DNA of 61,827 bases from Anaerovoracaceae bacterium (lineage in GTDB: Bacteria > Bacillota > Clostridia > Peptostreptococcales > Anaerovoracaceae): the NCBI GenBank assembly GCA_029983755.1, contig JASBYX010000004.1, forward strand, positions 1 to 61,827, read 5' to 3'. Positions 15,998 to 25,113 of the stretch are shown in pieces. Position numbers and translations under genes: made by a program. The stretch's first letter is position 1. The number at the start of each line of letters is the position of its first letter. A model generated the notes under the pieces. It searched no databases, was not told the origin of the DNA, and was given only the letters and a program-made list of their open reading frames with translations.

Positions 15998-17032
15998 ATG
16001 CAGAAAAAAGGATGCCCTTACGGAACTCACCGTGTTATTTCACCAAAAGGTGTTCTACCACAGCCAGCTGACGTAATTGACAACACAATGGAAATTTACG
16101 ATAACGAAGTTCTAATCGACGTTAAGACTCTTAACATTGACTCTGCTTCTTTCACAGAAATCGAAAAGAGAGCAGGTGGAGATGTTGAAGAAATCAAGAA
16201 GATTATGCTTGGCATCGTTGAGAAGGCCGGAAAGCACAAGAACCCATGGACAGGTTCAGGTGGAATGCTTATCGGTACAGTTGCTGAAATCGGTGAAAAC
16301 TACGTTGGAGACCTTAAGGTTGGAGACAAGATTGCAACACTAGTTTCACTTTCACTGACTCCACTGGTAATTGACGAAATTCTAGAAGTAAGACCTGACA
16401 TCGACCAGGTTGACATCAAGGGTAAAGCTATTTTGTTCCAGAGCGGTATCTATGCAAAACTTCCTGAGGATATGCCTGAAGGTCTTGCATTGTCTGCTCT
16501 TGACGTTGCAGGTGCTCCTGCACAGACAGCTAAGCTGGTTAAGCCTGGCAACACTGTTCTTGTAATCGGTGGTGGCGGAAAGTCCGGACTACTTTGCCTA
16601 TATGAAGCAAAGAAGAGAGCCGGTGTTACAGGTAAGGTTATCTGCTGTGGTGGTTCTCAGAAGTCTGAGGACAGAGCTAGAAAGCTTGACCTTGCTGATG
16701 AATACTTCCATCTTGATGCTACTGATGCTGTTGCTATGTACAACAAGATCATGGAGCTCACAGACGGAGAGCTATGCGATATCGTAATCAACAACGTTAA
16801 CATTGAGAATACAGAAATGGCTTCAATCCTTGCTTGTAAGGATGGAGGACTTGTATACTTCTTCTCAATGGCTACAAGCTTCACTAAGGCAGCTCTAGGT
16901 GCTGAGGGTGTTGGTAAGGACGTAGACATGATCATCGGAAACGGATATACTAAGGGTCACGCAGAGATCACTCTTCAGATTCTGAGAGAGCACGAAGGCC
17001 TGAGAAATCTGTTCAAGGAGATGTACGCATAG
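15998..17032 (+). CDS. kdd: L-erythro-3,5-diaminohexanoate dehydrogenase, copy 2 (Kdd)
   Basis: A 344-residue enzyme of the lysine fermentation pathway with the same motifs as copy 1: G-S-G-G-M-L-I-G, G-G-G-G-K-S-G, V-Y-F-F-S-M-A-T and G-N-G-Y-T-K-G-H-A. Its codon use is much more biased towards a few codons, like kamA and kamD, so this is probably the bulk enzyme. AGAGGAGGA precedes the start. It ends in its own terminator before kamA. The preferred substrate could differ between the two copies, but no active-site change visible to me suggests it. Confidence 0.94.
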   Translation: MQKKGCPYGTHRVISPKGVLPQPADVIDNTMEIYDNEVLIDVKTLNIDSASFTEIEKRAGGDVEEIKKIMLGIVEKAGKHKNPWTGSGGMLIGTVAEIGENYVGDLKVGDKIATLVSLSLTPLVIDEILEVRPDIDQVDIKGKAILFQSGIYAKLPEDMPEGLALSALDVAGAPAQTAKLVKPGNTVLVIGGGGKSGLLCLYEAKKRAGVTGKVICCGGSQKSEDRARKLDLADEYFHLDATDAVAMYNKIMELTDGELCDIVINNVNIENTEMASILACKDGGLVYFFSMATSFTKAALGAEGVGKDVDMIIGNGYTKGHAEITLQILREHEGLRNLFKEMYA

Positions 17033-17069
17033 TCCTACACATGTGCAAGTAATTGCAATTGAATATTAT

Positions 17070-17111
17070 CCCTGCCCAGGCTTTGGAAAGACCCGGGCGG
17101 GGTATGTTTTT
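17070..17111 (+). terminator. Terminator after kdd copy 2
   Basis: CCCTGCCCAGG pairs with CCCGGGCGGGG through an imperfect stem around an 11-base loop; TTTTT follows at 17107-17111. The next 200 bases (17112-17312) hold no gene, no clear promoter and no recognised riboswitch, so kamA may depend on read-through or an unrecognised promoter. Confidence 0.75.
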
Positions 17112-17312
17112 GAGAAATAACTTTTGGAGGAGACAGCTTATCGCCATATATCTGAGAGGGTAGATGTTTGTCTTAACGGAAATAACAAGCGCACAGGTTT
17201 GCTAATTTCACTGAGAAGACGAATTTTGAAAAGTTGCGAAGGATGATTTCCCCGAAAGGTTTCTATAAATTATCACTAATATATTAAGTTTAATATAAGG
17301 AGAAAAAAGATT

Positions 17313-18572
17313 ATGGCTGTTAGAAATTGGAAAGACATTCCTCTATTTAAGGATGTTACTGATGAACAGTGGAACGATTGGCACTGGCAGGTTTCCCACA
17401 GACTATCAACTGTAGAAGATATTGCACAGGTTGTAAACCTTACTGACCAGGAAAAGGAAGATATCCAGAAGGTTATGGGAGGATTCAGAGTTGGAATCAC
17501 TCCTTACTATGCTTCACTTATGGATCCTGATGATCCACGATGTCCTGTTAGAATGCAGGCTGTTCCTACACTTGCAGAGATGCACAGATCAGAAGCTGAT
17601 GATGCTGACCCACTACACGAGGATGCAGACTCTCCAGCTCCAGGACTAACTCACAGATATCCTGACAGAGTTTTGTTCCTGATCACTGACCAGTGCTCAA
17701 TGTACTGCAGACACTGCACAAGAAGAAGACTTGCAGGTGAAACTGATGGTGCTAGATCAAGAGAAGATATCGATGCATGTATCGATTACATCAGAAGAAC
17801 ACCTGTAGTAAGAGACGTTCTTCTATCAGGTGGCGACGCTCTTTGTGTAGAAGATGACACTCTAGAGTACATCATCAGTGAACTAAGAAAGATTCCTCAC
17901 GTTGAGATTGTAAGAATCGGTTCAAGAACACCTGTTGTAATGCCAATGCGTATAACTGATAAGCTTGTTAACATGCTTAAGAAGTACCACCCAATTTGGC
18001 TCAACACACACTTTAACCATCCAAAGGAAATTACAGATACAGCAAGAGAAGCTCTGAGAAAGATGGCAGATGCCGGAATTCCTCTAGGTAACCAGTCAGT
18101 TCTCCTAAGAGGTCTAAACGACTGCAAGCACATCATGAGAGACCTTGTACAGGAACTAGCGAAGAACAGAGTAAGACCTTACTACATCTATATCTGTGAC
18201 CTTTCAATCGGTATCGAGCACTTCAGAACAACAGTTGCTAAGGGTATTGAAATCATCGAAGGTCTAAGAGGTCACACCTCCGGATACTGCGTACCCACAT
18301 TCGTAGTTGACGCTCCTGGTGGTGGTGGTAAGACTCCTGTAATGCCTCAGTACGTAATTTCAGAGACTCCTGATAAGGTAATCCTTAGAAACTACGAGGG
18401 CGTTATCACAACTTACACTCAGCCTAGACTTCCTGAGCTTGAGTGCCAGTGCGATTACTGCCAGGGCAAGAAGAAGTACGAGTACCAGGGTGTTTCTGCT
18501 CTTGGTGAAGGACTTCAGATCAAGTCTATGGAGCCTGCAAACCTTGCTAGACACAAGAGAAACGAGAAATAA
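17313..18572 (+). CDS. kamA: Lysine 2,3-aminomutase (KamA)
   Basis: A radical SAM, PLP-dependent enzyme that turns L-lysine into L-beta-lysine, the first pathway step. At 419 residues it has the full family length. The iron-sulfur cluster motif C-S-M-Y-C-R-H-C is followed by T-R-R-R. The SAM-side glycine motif is L-S-G-G-D-A-L. The PLP lysine lies in D-A-P-G-G-G-G-K (Lys340), and C-terminal Cys residues (E-C-Q-C-D-Y-C) fit the zinc site of the clostridial tetramer. It opens the kamABCDE string and is highly codon-biased. Confidence 0.96.
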   Translation: MAVRNWKDIPLFKDVTDEQWNDWHWQVSHRLSTVEDIAQVVNLTDQEKEDIQKVMGGFRVGITPYYASLMDPDDPRCPVRMQAVPTLAEMHRSEADDADPLHEDADSPAPGLTHRYPDRVLFLITDQCSMYCRHCTRRRLAGETDGARSREDIDACIDYIRRTPVVRDVLLSGGDALCVEDDTLEYIISELRKIPHVEIVRIGSRTPVVMPMRITDKLVNMLKKYHPIWLNTHFNHPKEITDTAREALRKMADAGIPLGNQSVLLRGLNDCKHIMRDLVQELAKNRVRPYYIYICDLSIGIEHFRTTVAKGIEIIEGLRGHTSGYCVPTFVVDAPGGGGKTPVMPQYVISETPDKVILRNYEGVITTYTQPRLPELECQCDYCQGKKKYEYQGVSALGEGLQIKSMEPANLARHKRNEK

Positions 18573-18588
18573 GAATTTTGAATTCATG

Positions 18589-18628
18589 TCCCTAGAGGAA
18601 GGCCCCGAGCCTTCCTTGGGGATTTTGT
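18589..18628 (+). terminator. Hairpin between kamA and kamB
   Basis: TCCCTAGAGGAAGG pairs with CCTTCCTTGGGGA across a CCCCGAG loop and is followed by TTTTGTT. It probably acts as a partial terminator, giving more kamA than downstream message. Confidence 0.75.
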
Positions 18629-18659
18629 TAAAGAGATAGTATTTGGAGAAATGTGAACT

Positions 18660-19676
18660 ATGGATTTAATGAGGGAATTAGCAGATAAATACGAAACATT
18701 ATCTATAGTTGGCATGTCTAAAAATGCTGGAAAAACCACGGCACTCAATTATTTTATTGAGGAAGCCTATGACGAAGATGTGGTTCTTGGTATCACATCA
18801 ACAGGTCGTGATGGCGAGTCGGAAGACCTTGTCACCATGACTGAAAAGCCGAGGATATACCTGTATGAGGATACGATTGTATCGATTCCCATGCAGCTTT
18901 TTGATGCGGCAGACGCAGGACTTGAGATACTTTGGAAGTCAAAATATACAACTCCTATGGGGGAACTTTTGATCTGCAAGGTGCAGGATGCAGGATATGT
19001 TCAGATTGCAGGAGCTATGTCCACTGCAGGTACTAAGGAATTGTGCGAAGAAATGATGAAGCATGGGTGCGATCTGATTCTCATAGATGGCGCAATAGAT
19101 AGGAAATCAATAGCCTCCCCGGAAACTTCAGATGCCATAATCATGGCAACGGGAGCAGTGCTGTCGAGGAATATGCAGATCGTAGTGGAAGAAACCGCTC
19201 ATGTTGTTTCCCTTTATGGATTACCTGAGCTCGAGGAGGGTGCTGCTAGAGATTTGATTGCTGAGCACGCCCACGAAGAGAAGATAATGCTCGTGAAGAA
19301 TGGTAAGATTGAGATTTTGGATCTAATCACCGGGCTTGGAAGCAGCAAGTTCATTGATGAGGCCATTGATGAGAATACTCAGTATGTTTACATCCCCGGG
19401 GCTTTAACCGCAAGTGTAATCGCAGATATAAATATTAAGAAATTTAAGACCGTAACCTTCGTGCTTAAGGATCCGACAAAGATATTTATAAGCCTTAGGG
19501 ATTGGAAGCAGCTTGCAAAGAGAAAGTTCAATCTTAAAGTGCTTGAAAACATCGAGGTAGCCTGTGTAACGGTAAATCCATGGGCTCCAAGCGGATATTC
19601 ATTCGAGCATGAGGCTCTACTTTCTGCTATGCAGGAAGCACTGCCGGATCTTCCGGTTCTTGATGTTAAGATATAG
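18660..19676 (+). CDS. kamB: Lysine 5,6-aminomutase reactivase subunit KamB
   Basis: A 338-residue protein with a P-loop at its N-terminus (G-M-S-K-N-A-G-K-T-T, residues 18-27). It lies between kamA and kamC, where the characterised lysine clusters carry kamB. Lysine 5,6-aminomutase is inactivated during turnover, and KamB with the MutS-like KamC is thought to release damaged cobalamin using ATP. That role comes from family annotation, not from this sequence. A LILIDGAIDRKS segment resembles a Walker B. No membrane segments. Confidence 0.82.
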   Translation: MDLMRELADKYETLSIVGMSKNAGKTTALNYFIEEAYDEDVVLGITSTGRDGESEDLVTMTEKPRIYLYEDTIVSIPMQLFDAADAGLEILWKSKYTTPMGELLICKVQDAGYVQIAGAMSTAGTKELCEEMMKHGCDLILIDGAIDRKSIASPETSDAIIMATGAVLSRNMQIVVEETAHVVSLYGLPELEEGAARDLIAEHAHEEKIMLVKNGKIEILDLITGLGSSKFIDEAIDENTQYVYIPGALTASVIADINIKKFKTVTFVLKDPTKIFISLRDWKQLAKRKFNLKVLENIEVACVTVNPWAPSGYSFEHEALLSAMQEALPDLPVLDVKI

Positions 19677-19748
19677 GTCAAGATTTAACTTAAGATATAA
19701 CCCAAAGTTGACCCCGGTAGGGCGTAACGAGATAAATTGAGGTAGGTC

Positions 19749-21401
19749 ATGATTAAAAACGATAATAGAAGATTGGCAAACGTCAAAACTCGCCGGGAAG
19801 CGGGACTCGACTATGTGAAGGACAATATTACTCTTAATTCCCCATTTAGCCACAAGCTTCTAAAGGAAATGAAACCATATTTTCCGGGAGATGAAGAATC
19901 CCTAATGGAGCATTTTGATAAGCTTGAACAGATGGTGAATTTTGTGGTGAAGGCTCCTAAGGCCACAGAGAGAATCAGCGAATTCTTCATGGAAATGAAG
20001 GACTGCAGGTTTTCAATAACAAGAGCCTCCGGAAACACTCTGTCAACCGTTGAGTTTTTTGAGCTAAAATCTCTGCTCATACAGATGACACGAATACGAG
20101 GCGAGATGGCAAAAGCCATGGATGAGGGAATAAACATCCCTGAGGAATACATACTTGAAGATATCGAAAAGGTGCTCGATATTCTGGATCCAAAACATGA
20201 CAGGATATATACATTCTACGTGTACGACGAGTTTTCCCCAAAACTTGCTGAACTTCGAAGGACTCGCAAGGATCTTGAAAAGAAAGCTCGTAAGATGCAG
20301 CGTGCCACAAAGGATGAGATCAAACACAAGTATGGTATTACACTTACTCCGAAGTTTGACATAGTCCTATCCAAAGCCTGCACCGATTACAAAATCATAG
20401 ATGGTATTCCGGAACTTGCGAGGGTTGGAGAAGATCATCTGACCGCATCATTTGAACTGAAACCAACACCGGAAGCCCTTAAAATTTTTAACCAAATAGA
20501 GGACATCACAACGGAAATCGAAGACGAAGAGCTGAAAGTTCTTGAAAGCCTATCGAAGGAAATCGCCGAACACACAGGTGTTTTGCTCTCAAATGTCGAC
20601 AAAATAGCTGCTCTCGACTTAATGCTGGGTAGGGCTATGTTCGCAGATGCAAAGAAATGCGTCAGGCCGGAGATTGTCAAGGAGCATATGATTGAATTCA
20701 AAAATGCACGGCATCTCCAAGTTGAGGAAGTTCTCAGCTCCAAGGGGAAAACATACAAGCCTATTTCCATGTCACTTAAGCCGGGGGTAAGCTGCATCAC
20801 CGGAGCGAATATGGGTGGAAAGACAATTTCCCTTAAGCTTTCAGGGATGGTTGCTCTGATGGCACAGTATGGTTTCTTCGTTCCTTGTGAAGAAGCAAAG
20901 ATTGGACTTTCCGGATATATGCAAATGCTCATAGGAGATAGCCAATCAGTTGAGAGAGGTCTGTCAAGCTTTGGAAGCGAGATGGAAGAACTCAAAGAAA
21001 TTTTGGACAACAGCGTGGATAGATCCATGTTATTGATAGATGAAATTGCCAGTGGAACCAATCCTGTTGAGGGTCTTGCCCTGACAAGGAGTTTGGTGGA
21101 TTATCTGAAGGGCCGCCCGTATATCGCCCTGATTACCACTCACTTTGAGACGGTGACAGAGGATGAAGGTGTCACGAATATGCAGGTCCGGGGTCTTAAG
21201 GGTGTTGATTTTGACAAACTTGATAAGGAAATCAGATATGCAAACAGACGGGAAAGAATTGATATCATCGGAAAGTATATGGACTACAGCCTCGATGTTG
21301 TGAAGGGGAACAAGGAAGTTCCAAAGGATGCACTTAACATTGCCAAGATGTTAGGAATAAATAAGGAAATTATCGAAGGTGCACAAAAATATATTAAGTA
21401 A
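19749..21401 (+). CDS. kamC: MutS-related ATPase KamC, aminomutase reactivase
   Basis: A 550-residue protein whose C-terminal half is a MutS-type ATPase: Walker A-like T-G-A-N-M-G-G-K-T (near residue 356), S-S-F-G-S-E-M-E-E, Walker B L-L-I-D-E-I-A-S-G-T-N-P and T-T-H-F-E-T. The N-terminal half is helical and includes a long coiled-coil-like stretch (R-R-T-R-K-D-L-E-K-K-A-R-K), similar to the MutS lever and clamp. The MutS mismatch-binding domain is absent. It probably acts on KamDE rather than DNA, since it is encoded directly before kamD with a 12-base gap. Confidence 0.85.
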   Translation: MIKNDNRRLANVKTRREAGLDYVKDNITLNSPFSHKLLKEMKPYFPGDEESLMEHFDKLEQMVNFVVKAPKATERISEFFMEMKDCRFSITRASGNTLSTVEFFELKSLLIQMTRIRGEMAKAMDEGINIPEEYILEDIEKVLDILDPKHDRIYTFYVYDEFSPKLAELRRTRKDLEKKARKMQRATKDEIKHKYGITLTPKFDIVLSKACTDYKIIDGIPELARVGEDHLTASFELKPTPEALKIFNQIEDITTEIEDEELKVLESLSKEIAEHTGVLLSNVDKIAALDLMLGRAMFADAKKCVRPEIVKEHMIEFKNARHLQVEEVLSSKGKTYKPISMSLKPGVSCITGANMGGKTISLKLSGMVALMAQYGFFVPCEEAKIGLSGYMQMLIGDSQSVERGLSSFGSEMEELKEILDNSVDRSMLLIDEIASGTNPVEGLALTRSLVDYLKGRPYIALITTHFETVTEDEGVTNMQVRGLKGVDFDKLDKEIRYANRRERIDIIGKYMDYSLDVVKGNKEVPKDALNIAKMLGINKEIIEGAQKYIK

Positions 21402-21413
21402 GGAGAACAAAGG

Positions 21414-22970
21414 ATGAAAAGCAAACTTAATTTAGATCCAAAGGTAGTAAACAGCGCACGAGAGTGTGCCGGCAGGATCGCAAAAGACATGCAGGACTTC
21501 ATTGACAGACACACCACTGTAAGTACAGAAAGAACAATCTTAAGACTTTTAGGGGTGGATGGAGTTGACGATGTGGAGACTCCACTTCCAAACGTTGTTG
21601 TTGACGAAGTTAAGGATGCCGGCGGACTACCAAGGGGAGTTGCTTACTGGATGGGTAATGCAATGATTCAGACCGGCCTTGAACCTCAGGAAATCGCTGA
21701 GAAGATTGGTCGTGGTGAACTTGATATCACCAAACTTGATACAGTTAGCCCTGAAGAGGCAGAGAAAGCAATCATGCCTAAGGTTGAAGCTGCTCTTAAG
21801 AGAATCAGACAACAGGCAAAGGCCAGAGAGGATATGATCGAAAGACTTGGAGAGGGCAAGAAGCCTTGGCTATATGTTATCGTTGCTACAGGTAACATAT
21901 ATGAGGACGTAACTCAGGCTCAGGCTGCTGCAAGACAGGGAGCTGACATTATTGCGGTTATCAGAACTACTGCACAGTCACTTCTTGACTATGTACCTTA
22001 TGGTGCAACAACAGAGGGATTTGGTGGAACATACGCAACTCAGGAAAACTTCAGAATTATGAGAAAGGCTCTTGATGAGGTTGGTGAAGAAGTTGGTAGA
22101 TATATCAGACTTTGTAACTATTCTTCCGGAATGTGCATGCCGGAAATTGCTGCAATGGGCGCCCTCGAGAGACTGGACGTAATGCTGAACGACGCTATCT
22201 ACGGTATTTTGTTTAGAGATATTAACATGCAGAGAACTCTTGTTGACCAGTACATGAGCCGTGTTATCATCGGATACTGCGGAATCATCTTCAACTCCGG
22301 TGAAGATAACTACCTTACAACGGACGATGCGTACGAAGGTGCTCACACAGTTTTGGCTTCTCAGTTCATCAACGAGTCATTTGCTCTTCTTGCAAACATT
22401 CAGGAATGGCAGATGGGTCTTGGTCACGCATTCGAAATGGATCCTTCCATCGAGAACGGATTCCTATATGAGCTTGCTCAGGCTACAATGGCTAAGGAAA
22501 TCTTCCCTAACGCCAGCCTGAAGTACATGCCGCCAACTAAGTTCATGACAGGTAACATCTTCAAGGGCCACATTCAGGACGCTCTATTTAACCTGATTGC
22601 TATTTGGACCGGGCAGTCACTACAGCTTCTCGGTATGCTTACAGAGGCTATTCACACACCTCATATGCACGATAGATATCTATCCATCGAAAACGCTCAG
22701 TACATCTTCAACAACTGTAGAGATTTGGGCAGCGAAATCGAGTTCAAAAAAGATGGTATCATTCAGAAGAGAGCTCAGGAAGTTCTCGGCAAAGCTGAGG
22801 AGCTTCTTCATCAGGTTGAGTCTGACGGACTCTTTAAGACAATTGAAATGGGTAAATTCGGTGGAGTGAAGAGACCGCTGGACGGTGGTAAGGGTCTTGA
22901 AGGTGTTTGCCAGAAGGATGAACACTACTTCAATCCATTCATTCCAATGATGCTTGGAGGTGCAAAATAA
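21414..22970 (+). CDS. kamD: Lysine 5,6-aminomutase large (alpha) subunit KamD
   Basis: A 518-residue catalytic subunit of the adenosylcobalamin- and PLP-dependent mutase that moves the terminal amino group of beta-lysine to carbon 5, giving 3,5-diaminohexanoate. Length and features such as the N-terminus with L-N-L-D-P-K-V-V, A-T-T-E-G-F-G-G-T-Y, C-N-Y-S-S-G-M-C-M-P-E and Q-S-L-Q-L-L-G-M-L-T-E-A fit the Clostridium sticklandii enzyme as I recall it. Strong AAGGAGA ribosome site. Its stop overlaps the kamE start by one base, ensuring equal production. Confidence 0.95.
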   Translation: MKSKLNLDPKVVNSARECAGRIAKDMQDFIDRHTTVSTERTILRLLGVDGVDDVETPLPNVVVDEVKDAGGLPRGVAYWMGNAMIQTGLEPQEIAEKIGRGELDITKLDTVSPEEAEKAIMPKVEAALKRIRQQAKAREDMIERLGEGKKPWLYVIVATGNIYEDVTQAQAAARQGADIIAVIRTTAQSLLDYVPYGATTEGFGGTYATQENFRIMRKALDEVGEEVGRYIRLCNYSSGMCMPEIAAMGALERLDVMLNDAIYGILFRDINMQRTLVDQYMSRVIIGYCGIIFNSGEDNYLTTDDAYEGAHTVLASQFINESFALLANIQEWQMGLGHAFEMDPSIENGFLYELAQATMAKEIFPNASLKYMPPTKFMTGNIFKGHIQDALFNLIAIWTGQSLQLLGMLTEAIHTPHMHDRYLSIENAQYIFNNCRDLGSEIEFKKDGIIQKRAQEVLGKAEELLHQVESDGLFKTIEMGKFGGVKRPLDGGKGLEGVCQKDEHYFNPFIPMMLGGAK

Positions 22971-23746
22971 TGACTGAAGCTAAGACACAGGTTGCAGATA
23001 ACAAAATAGATTTGACTAAGGTAAAGCCGTACGGCGATACGATGAATGACGGTATAGTGGAGATGGCATTCACCCTGCCTGTTCCTGCAGGGGACGAAGC
23101 TCAGGAAGCTGCTAGAATCCTTGCAAGAAAAATGGGATGTGAGGAACCTAATGTTACTTACTTCCACGATATGGGGAACGGATTCACATTCTTCGTTGTA
23201 TATGGAAAATGCCAGCACACAGTTGACTTCTCATCCATCAAGGTTAAGAAGGTTGAAGTTGATGTAATGGATCGTGTTGAGTGTGGAGAATACATCGCTG
23301 ACAAGATTAAGAGAGATGTTGTTATCGTTGGTGCTTCCACAGGTACCGACGCTCACACTGTAGGTATTGATGCTATCATCAACATGAAGGGATTCCACGG
23401 ACACTTTGGACTTGAGCGTTTCAAGAATGTAATTGCAATCAACATGGGATCTCAGGTTCCAAATGAAGAGCTAATCGCTAAAGCTAAGGAAGTAAATGCT
23501 GATGCTATCTTGGTTTCTCAGACAGTTACCCAGAAGGATGTTCACATCCACAACCTTACAAACATGGTTGAGCTGATGGAAGCTGAGGGACTTAGAGACA
23601 AGATGCTTCTAATCTGTGGTGGTCCTCGTATTTCTCACGAGCTTGCCATGGAGCTAGGTTACGATGCAGGATTTGGCCCTCACACATATGCTGAGCACGT
23701 TTGCTCTTACATCATAACTGAAATTGTAAAGAGAGGCAGAATCTAG
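22970..23746 (+). CDS. kamE: Lysine 5,6-aminomutase small (beta) subunit KamE
   Basis: A 258-residue cobalamin-binding subunit. The base-off cobalamin motif D-x-H-x-x-G is D127-A-H129-T-V-G. His129 would ligate cobalt. Lys140 (N-M-K-G-F-H-G-H) matches the lysine that holds PLP in the C. sticklandii enzyme, where the pair is His133 and Lys144; the spacing of 11 is kept. The C-terminal Rossmann part ends G-F-G-P-H-T-Y-A-E-H-V. Last gene of the kam string, followed by a strong terminator. Confidence 0.96.
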   Translation: MTEAKTQVADNKIDLTKVKPYGDTMNDGIVEMAFTLPVPAGDEAQEAARILARKMGCEEPNVTYFHDMGNGFTFFVVYGKCQHTVDFSSIKVKKVEVDVMDRVECGEYIADKIKRDVVIVGASTGTDAHTVGIDAIINMKGFHGHFGLERFKNVIAINMGSQVPNEELIAKAKEVNADAILVSQTVTQKDVHIHNLTNMVELMEAEGLRDKMLLICGGPRISHELAMELGYDAGFGPHTYAEHVCSYIITEIVKRGRI

Positions 23747-23774
23747 TTAATATAGATTTTGAATGAATAAGAAG

Positions 23775-23818
23775 AGGCACTAAACCAACGGATAAACCAT
23801 TGGGCTAGTGCCTTTTTT
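23775..23818 (+). terminator. Terminator of the kam operon
   Basis: AGGCACTA (23775-23782) pairs with TAGTGCCT (23806-23813), with an inner AACGG/CCATT-containing loop and a T-run after the stem. Confidence 0.9.
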
Positions 23819-23874
23819 ACTTATCACAGAGTACATGCTATAATAGTAAAAAATACAGGTAGGAGGTTCAAATT

Positions 23875-24111
23875 ATGTGCCGTAAAAAACTTTATATTGA
23901 AATTCTTATTACGATAATCTACATACTCCTGGCAATATATTCTGCAAAGCGACTTTACAATATAATCCCGAAACCTATTTGGGGAAGCATAAGAACGACA
24001 GAATTCCCTCGAGACAGTTTTGAATTTTTCTGCACACTCTATGTTATAGTTCTATCTTTCTGTGGGGTCAAAGTTTTGAGGCAAATAGAAAAAATCTTAC
24101 ACTTGCGCTAA
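23875..24111 (+). CDS. Small membrane protein of unknown function (78 residues)
   Basis: Two hydrophobic helices (residues 7-24 and about 51-66) separated by a short basic and polar loop. AGGAGG lies 9 bases before the ATG, so translation is likely. I do not recognise the family. Its 3' end overlaps the convergent membrane gene by four bases, and no terminator separates them. Confidence 0.6.
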   Translation: MCRKKLYIEILITIIYILLAIYSAKRLYNIIPKPIWGSIRTTEFPRDSFEFFCTLYVIVLSFCGVKVLRQIEKILHLR

Positions 24112-24386
24112 ACGATTCCTTTCAAGATGACGGTATAATTCCATAGGGCTGTAACTGTAACCATCATCAAAACCAATATTTTCTTCCCTGCGAAAACCTT
24201 GGATTTGTCAAACATCCTAATTAGAAGATATAAACCGATTAGCCCGGTTATACCGGCCATGATAATCCTTATGGATGGCTCAACAGTCCTAAAATCAAAT
24301 TTAAGGAAAAAATAAATTACTGCGATTATAACCCAGTACACTTCAAGTATGAAAAGTGAAATTTCAGCCAGTTTGGTGCTGTTCAT
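24108..24386 (-). CDS. Small membrane protein of unknown function (92 residues)
   Basis: Three hydrophobic helices (residues 8-27, 40-59, 70-88). The minus-strand start has AGGAG about eight bases upstream. Family not recognised. It converges on the 78-residue membrane protein and shares four bases with it, so the messages could pair. Confidence 0.6.
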   Translation of the reverse strand: MNSTKLAEISLFILEVYWVIIAVIYFFLKFDFRTVEPSIRIIMAGITGLIGLYLLIRMFDKSKVFAGKKILVLMMVTVTALWNYTVILKGIV

Positions 24387-24542
24387 ATTAAACTACTCCT
24401 TTATATTTAAAGTTTATTAACACAAATTACCACTTCGATGTAGATATTCTATCATAAGGGGAATATAATGTACATAGGATAAACCCTAATGATGAAAGCA
24501 ATGGGTAAAACAGTAAATGATACCGGAAAGGATGGTAACGCT

Positions 24543-25019
24543 ATGAGAAGAGATGACAGAGAAATCAAAGACAGAGAAGAAATCATAGAGGTCCTGAGAA
24601 AGAGCGATGTATGCAGACTTGCCCTAAACGGTGATGACGGATATCCATATATTGTTCCACTGAATTATGGGATAAAGGTAAAAGGGGATAAGTTGATGCT
24701 CTTTTTCCACTCAGCTCTGGATGGAAAGAAAGTTGACCTTATGAAAAAGGACAATCGTGCGAGCTTTGAAGTTGATCTGGAGCATGAACTGGATTATTCA
24801 AAAGAGAAAGGCTACTGTACTTTTAAGTACCAGTCGGTAGTCGGAAAAGGCAAAATCAGGATACTGGATGAGGAAGAAAAAGAGGCTGCCCTAGATAGAC
24901 TAATGCAGCAGTATCATGGAGAAACGGCTTATTACAACAAGGCTGCAATTCCTAGAACTATGGTGTATGCTCTTGAAGTAGAGGAAATTACAGGGAAGAA
25001 CAAGGGAGTTGCGAAGTAG
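24543..25019 (+). CDS. Pyridoxamine 5'-phosphate oxidase-family protein (NimA-like)
   Basis: I start this at 24543 (M-R-R-D-D-R-E-I, the usual N-terminus), behind GGAAAGGATGG, giving 158 residues; an in-frame ATG at 24489 would add 18. The split-barrel flavin-binding fold is indicated by C-R-L-A-L-N-G-D-D-G-Y-P-Y-I-V-P-L-N-Y-G, then L-M-L-F-F-H-S-A and G-K-K-V-D-L-M-K. Related proteins bind FMN or similar cofactors; NimA members reduce 5-nitroimidazoles, but most are uncharacterised, and drug resistance should not be assumed. Monocistronic, ended by a bidirectional terminator. Confidence 0.8.
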   Translation: MRRDDREIKDREEIIEVLRKSDVCRLALNGDDGYPYIVPLNYGIKVKGDKLMLFFHSALDGKKVDLMKKDNRASFEVDLEHELDYSKEKGYCTFKYQSVVGKGKIRILDEEEKEAALDRLMQQYHGETAYYNKAAIPRTMVYALEVEEITGKNKGVAK

Positions 25020-25066
25020 ATGACATATTGCTTATTGCAAAGTATTTTTTAGTCAACAAAATATTT

Positions 25067-25106
25067 GCCCATGGAATCAATACGCAAATGAATTCCATGG
25101 GCTTTT
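25067..25106. terminator. Bidirectional terminator between the NimA-like gene and gntR
   Basis: GCCCATGGAAT (25067-25077) pairs perfectly with ATTCCATGGGC (25092-25102). TTTTAAAA follows, and the A-rich left flank allows use on the minus strand. Confidence 0.88.
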
Positions 25107-25113
25107 AAAATCC

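Noticed and set aside
17190..17210. GCGCAC...TTTGCTA before kamA as a second sigma-54 promoter
   Set aside because: When the GC of the -12 element is aligned, the -24 element does not match TGGCAC; only kdd copy 1 has a true site.
17112..17312. A lysine or cobalamin riboswitch before kamA
   Set aside because: None of the conserved core sequences of either riboswitch could be found.
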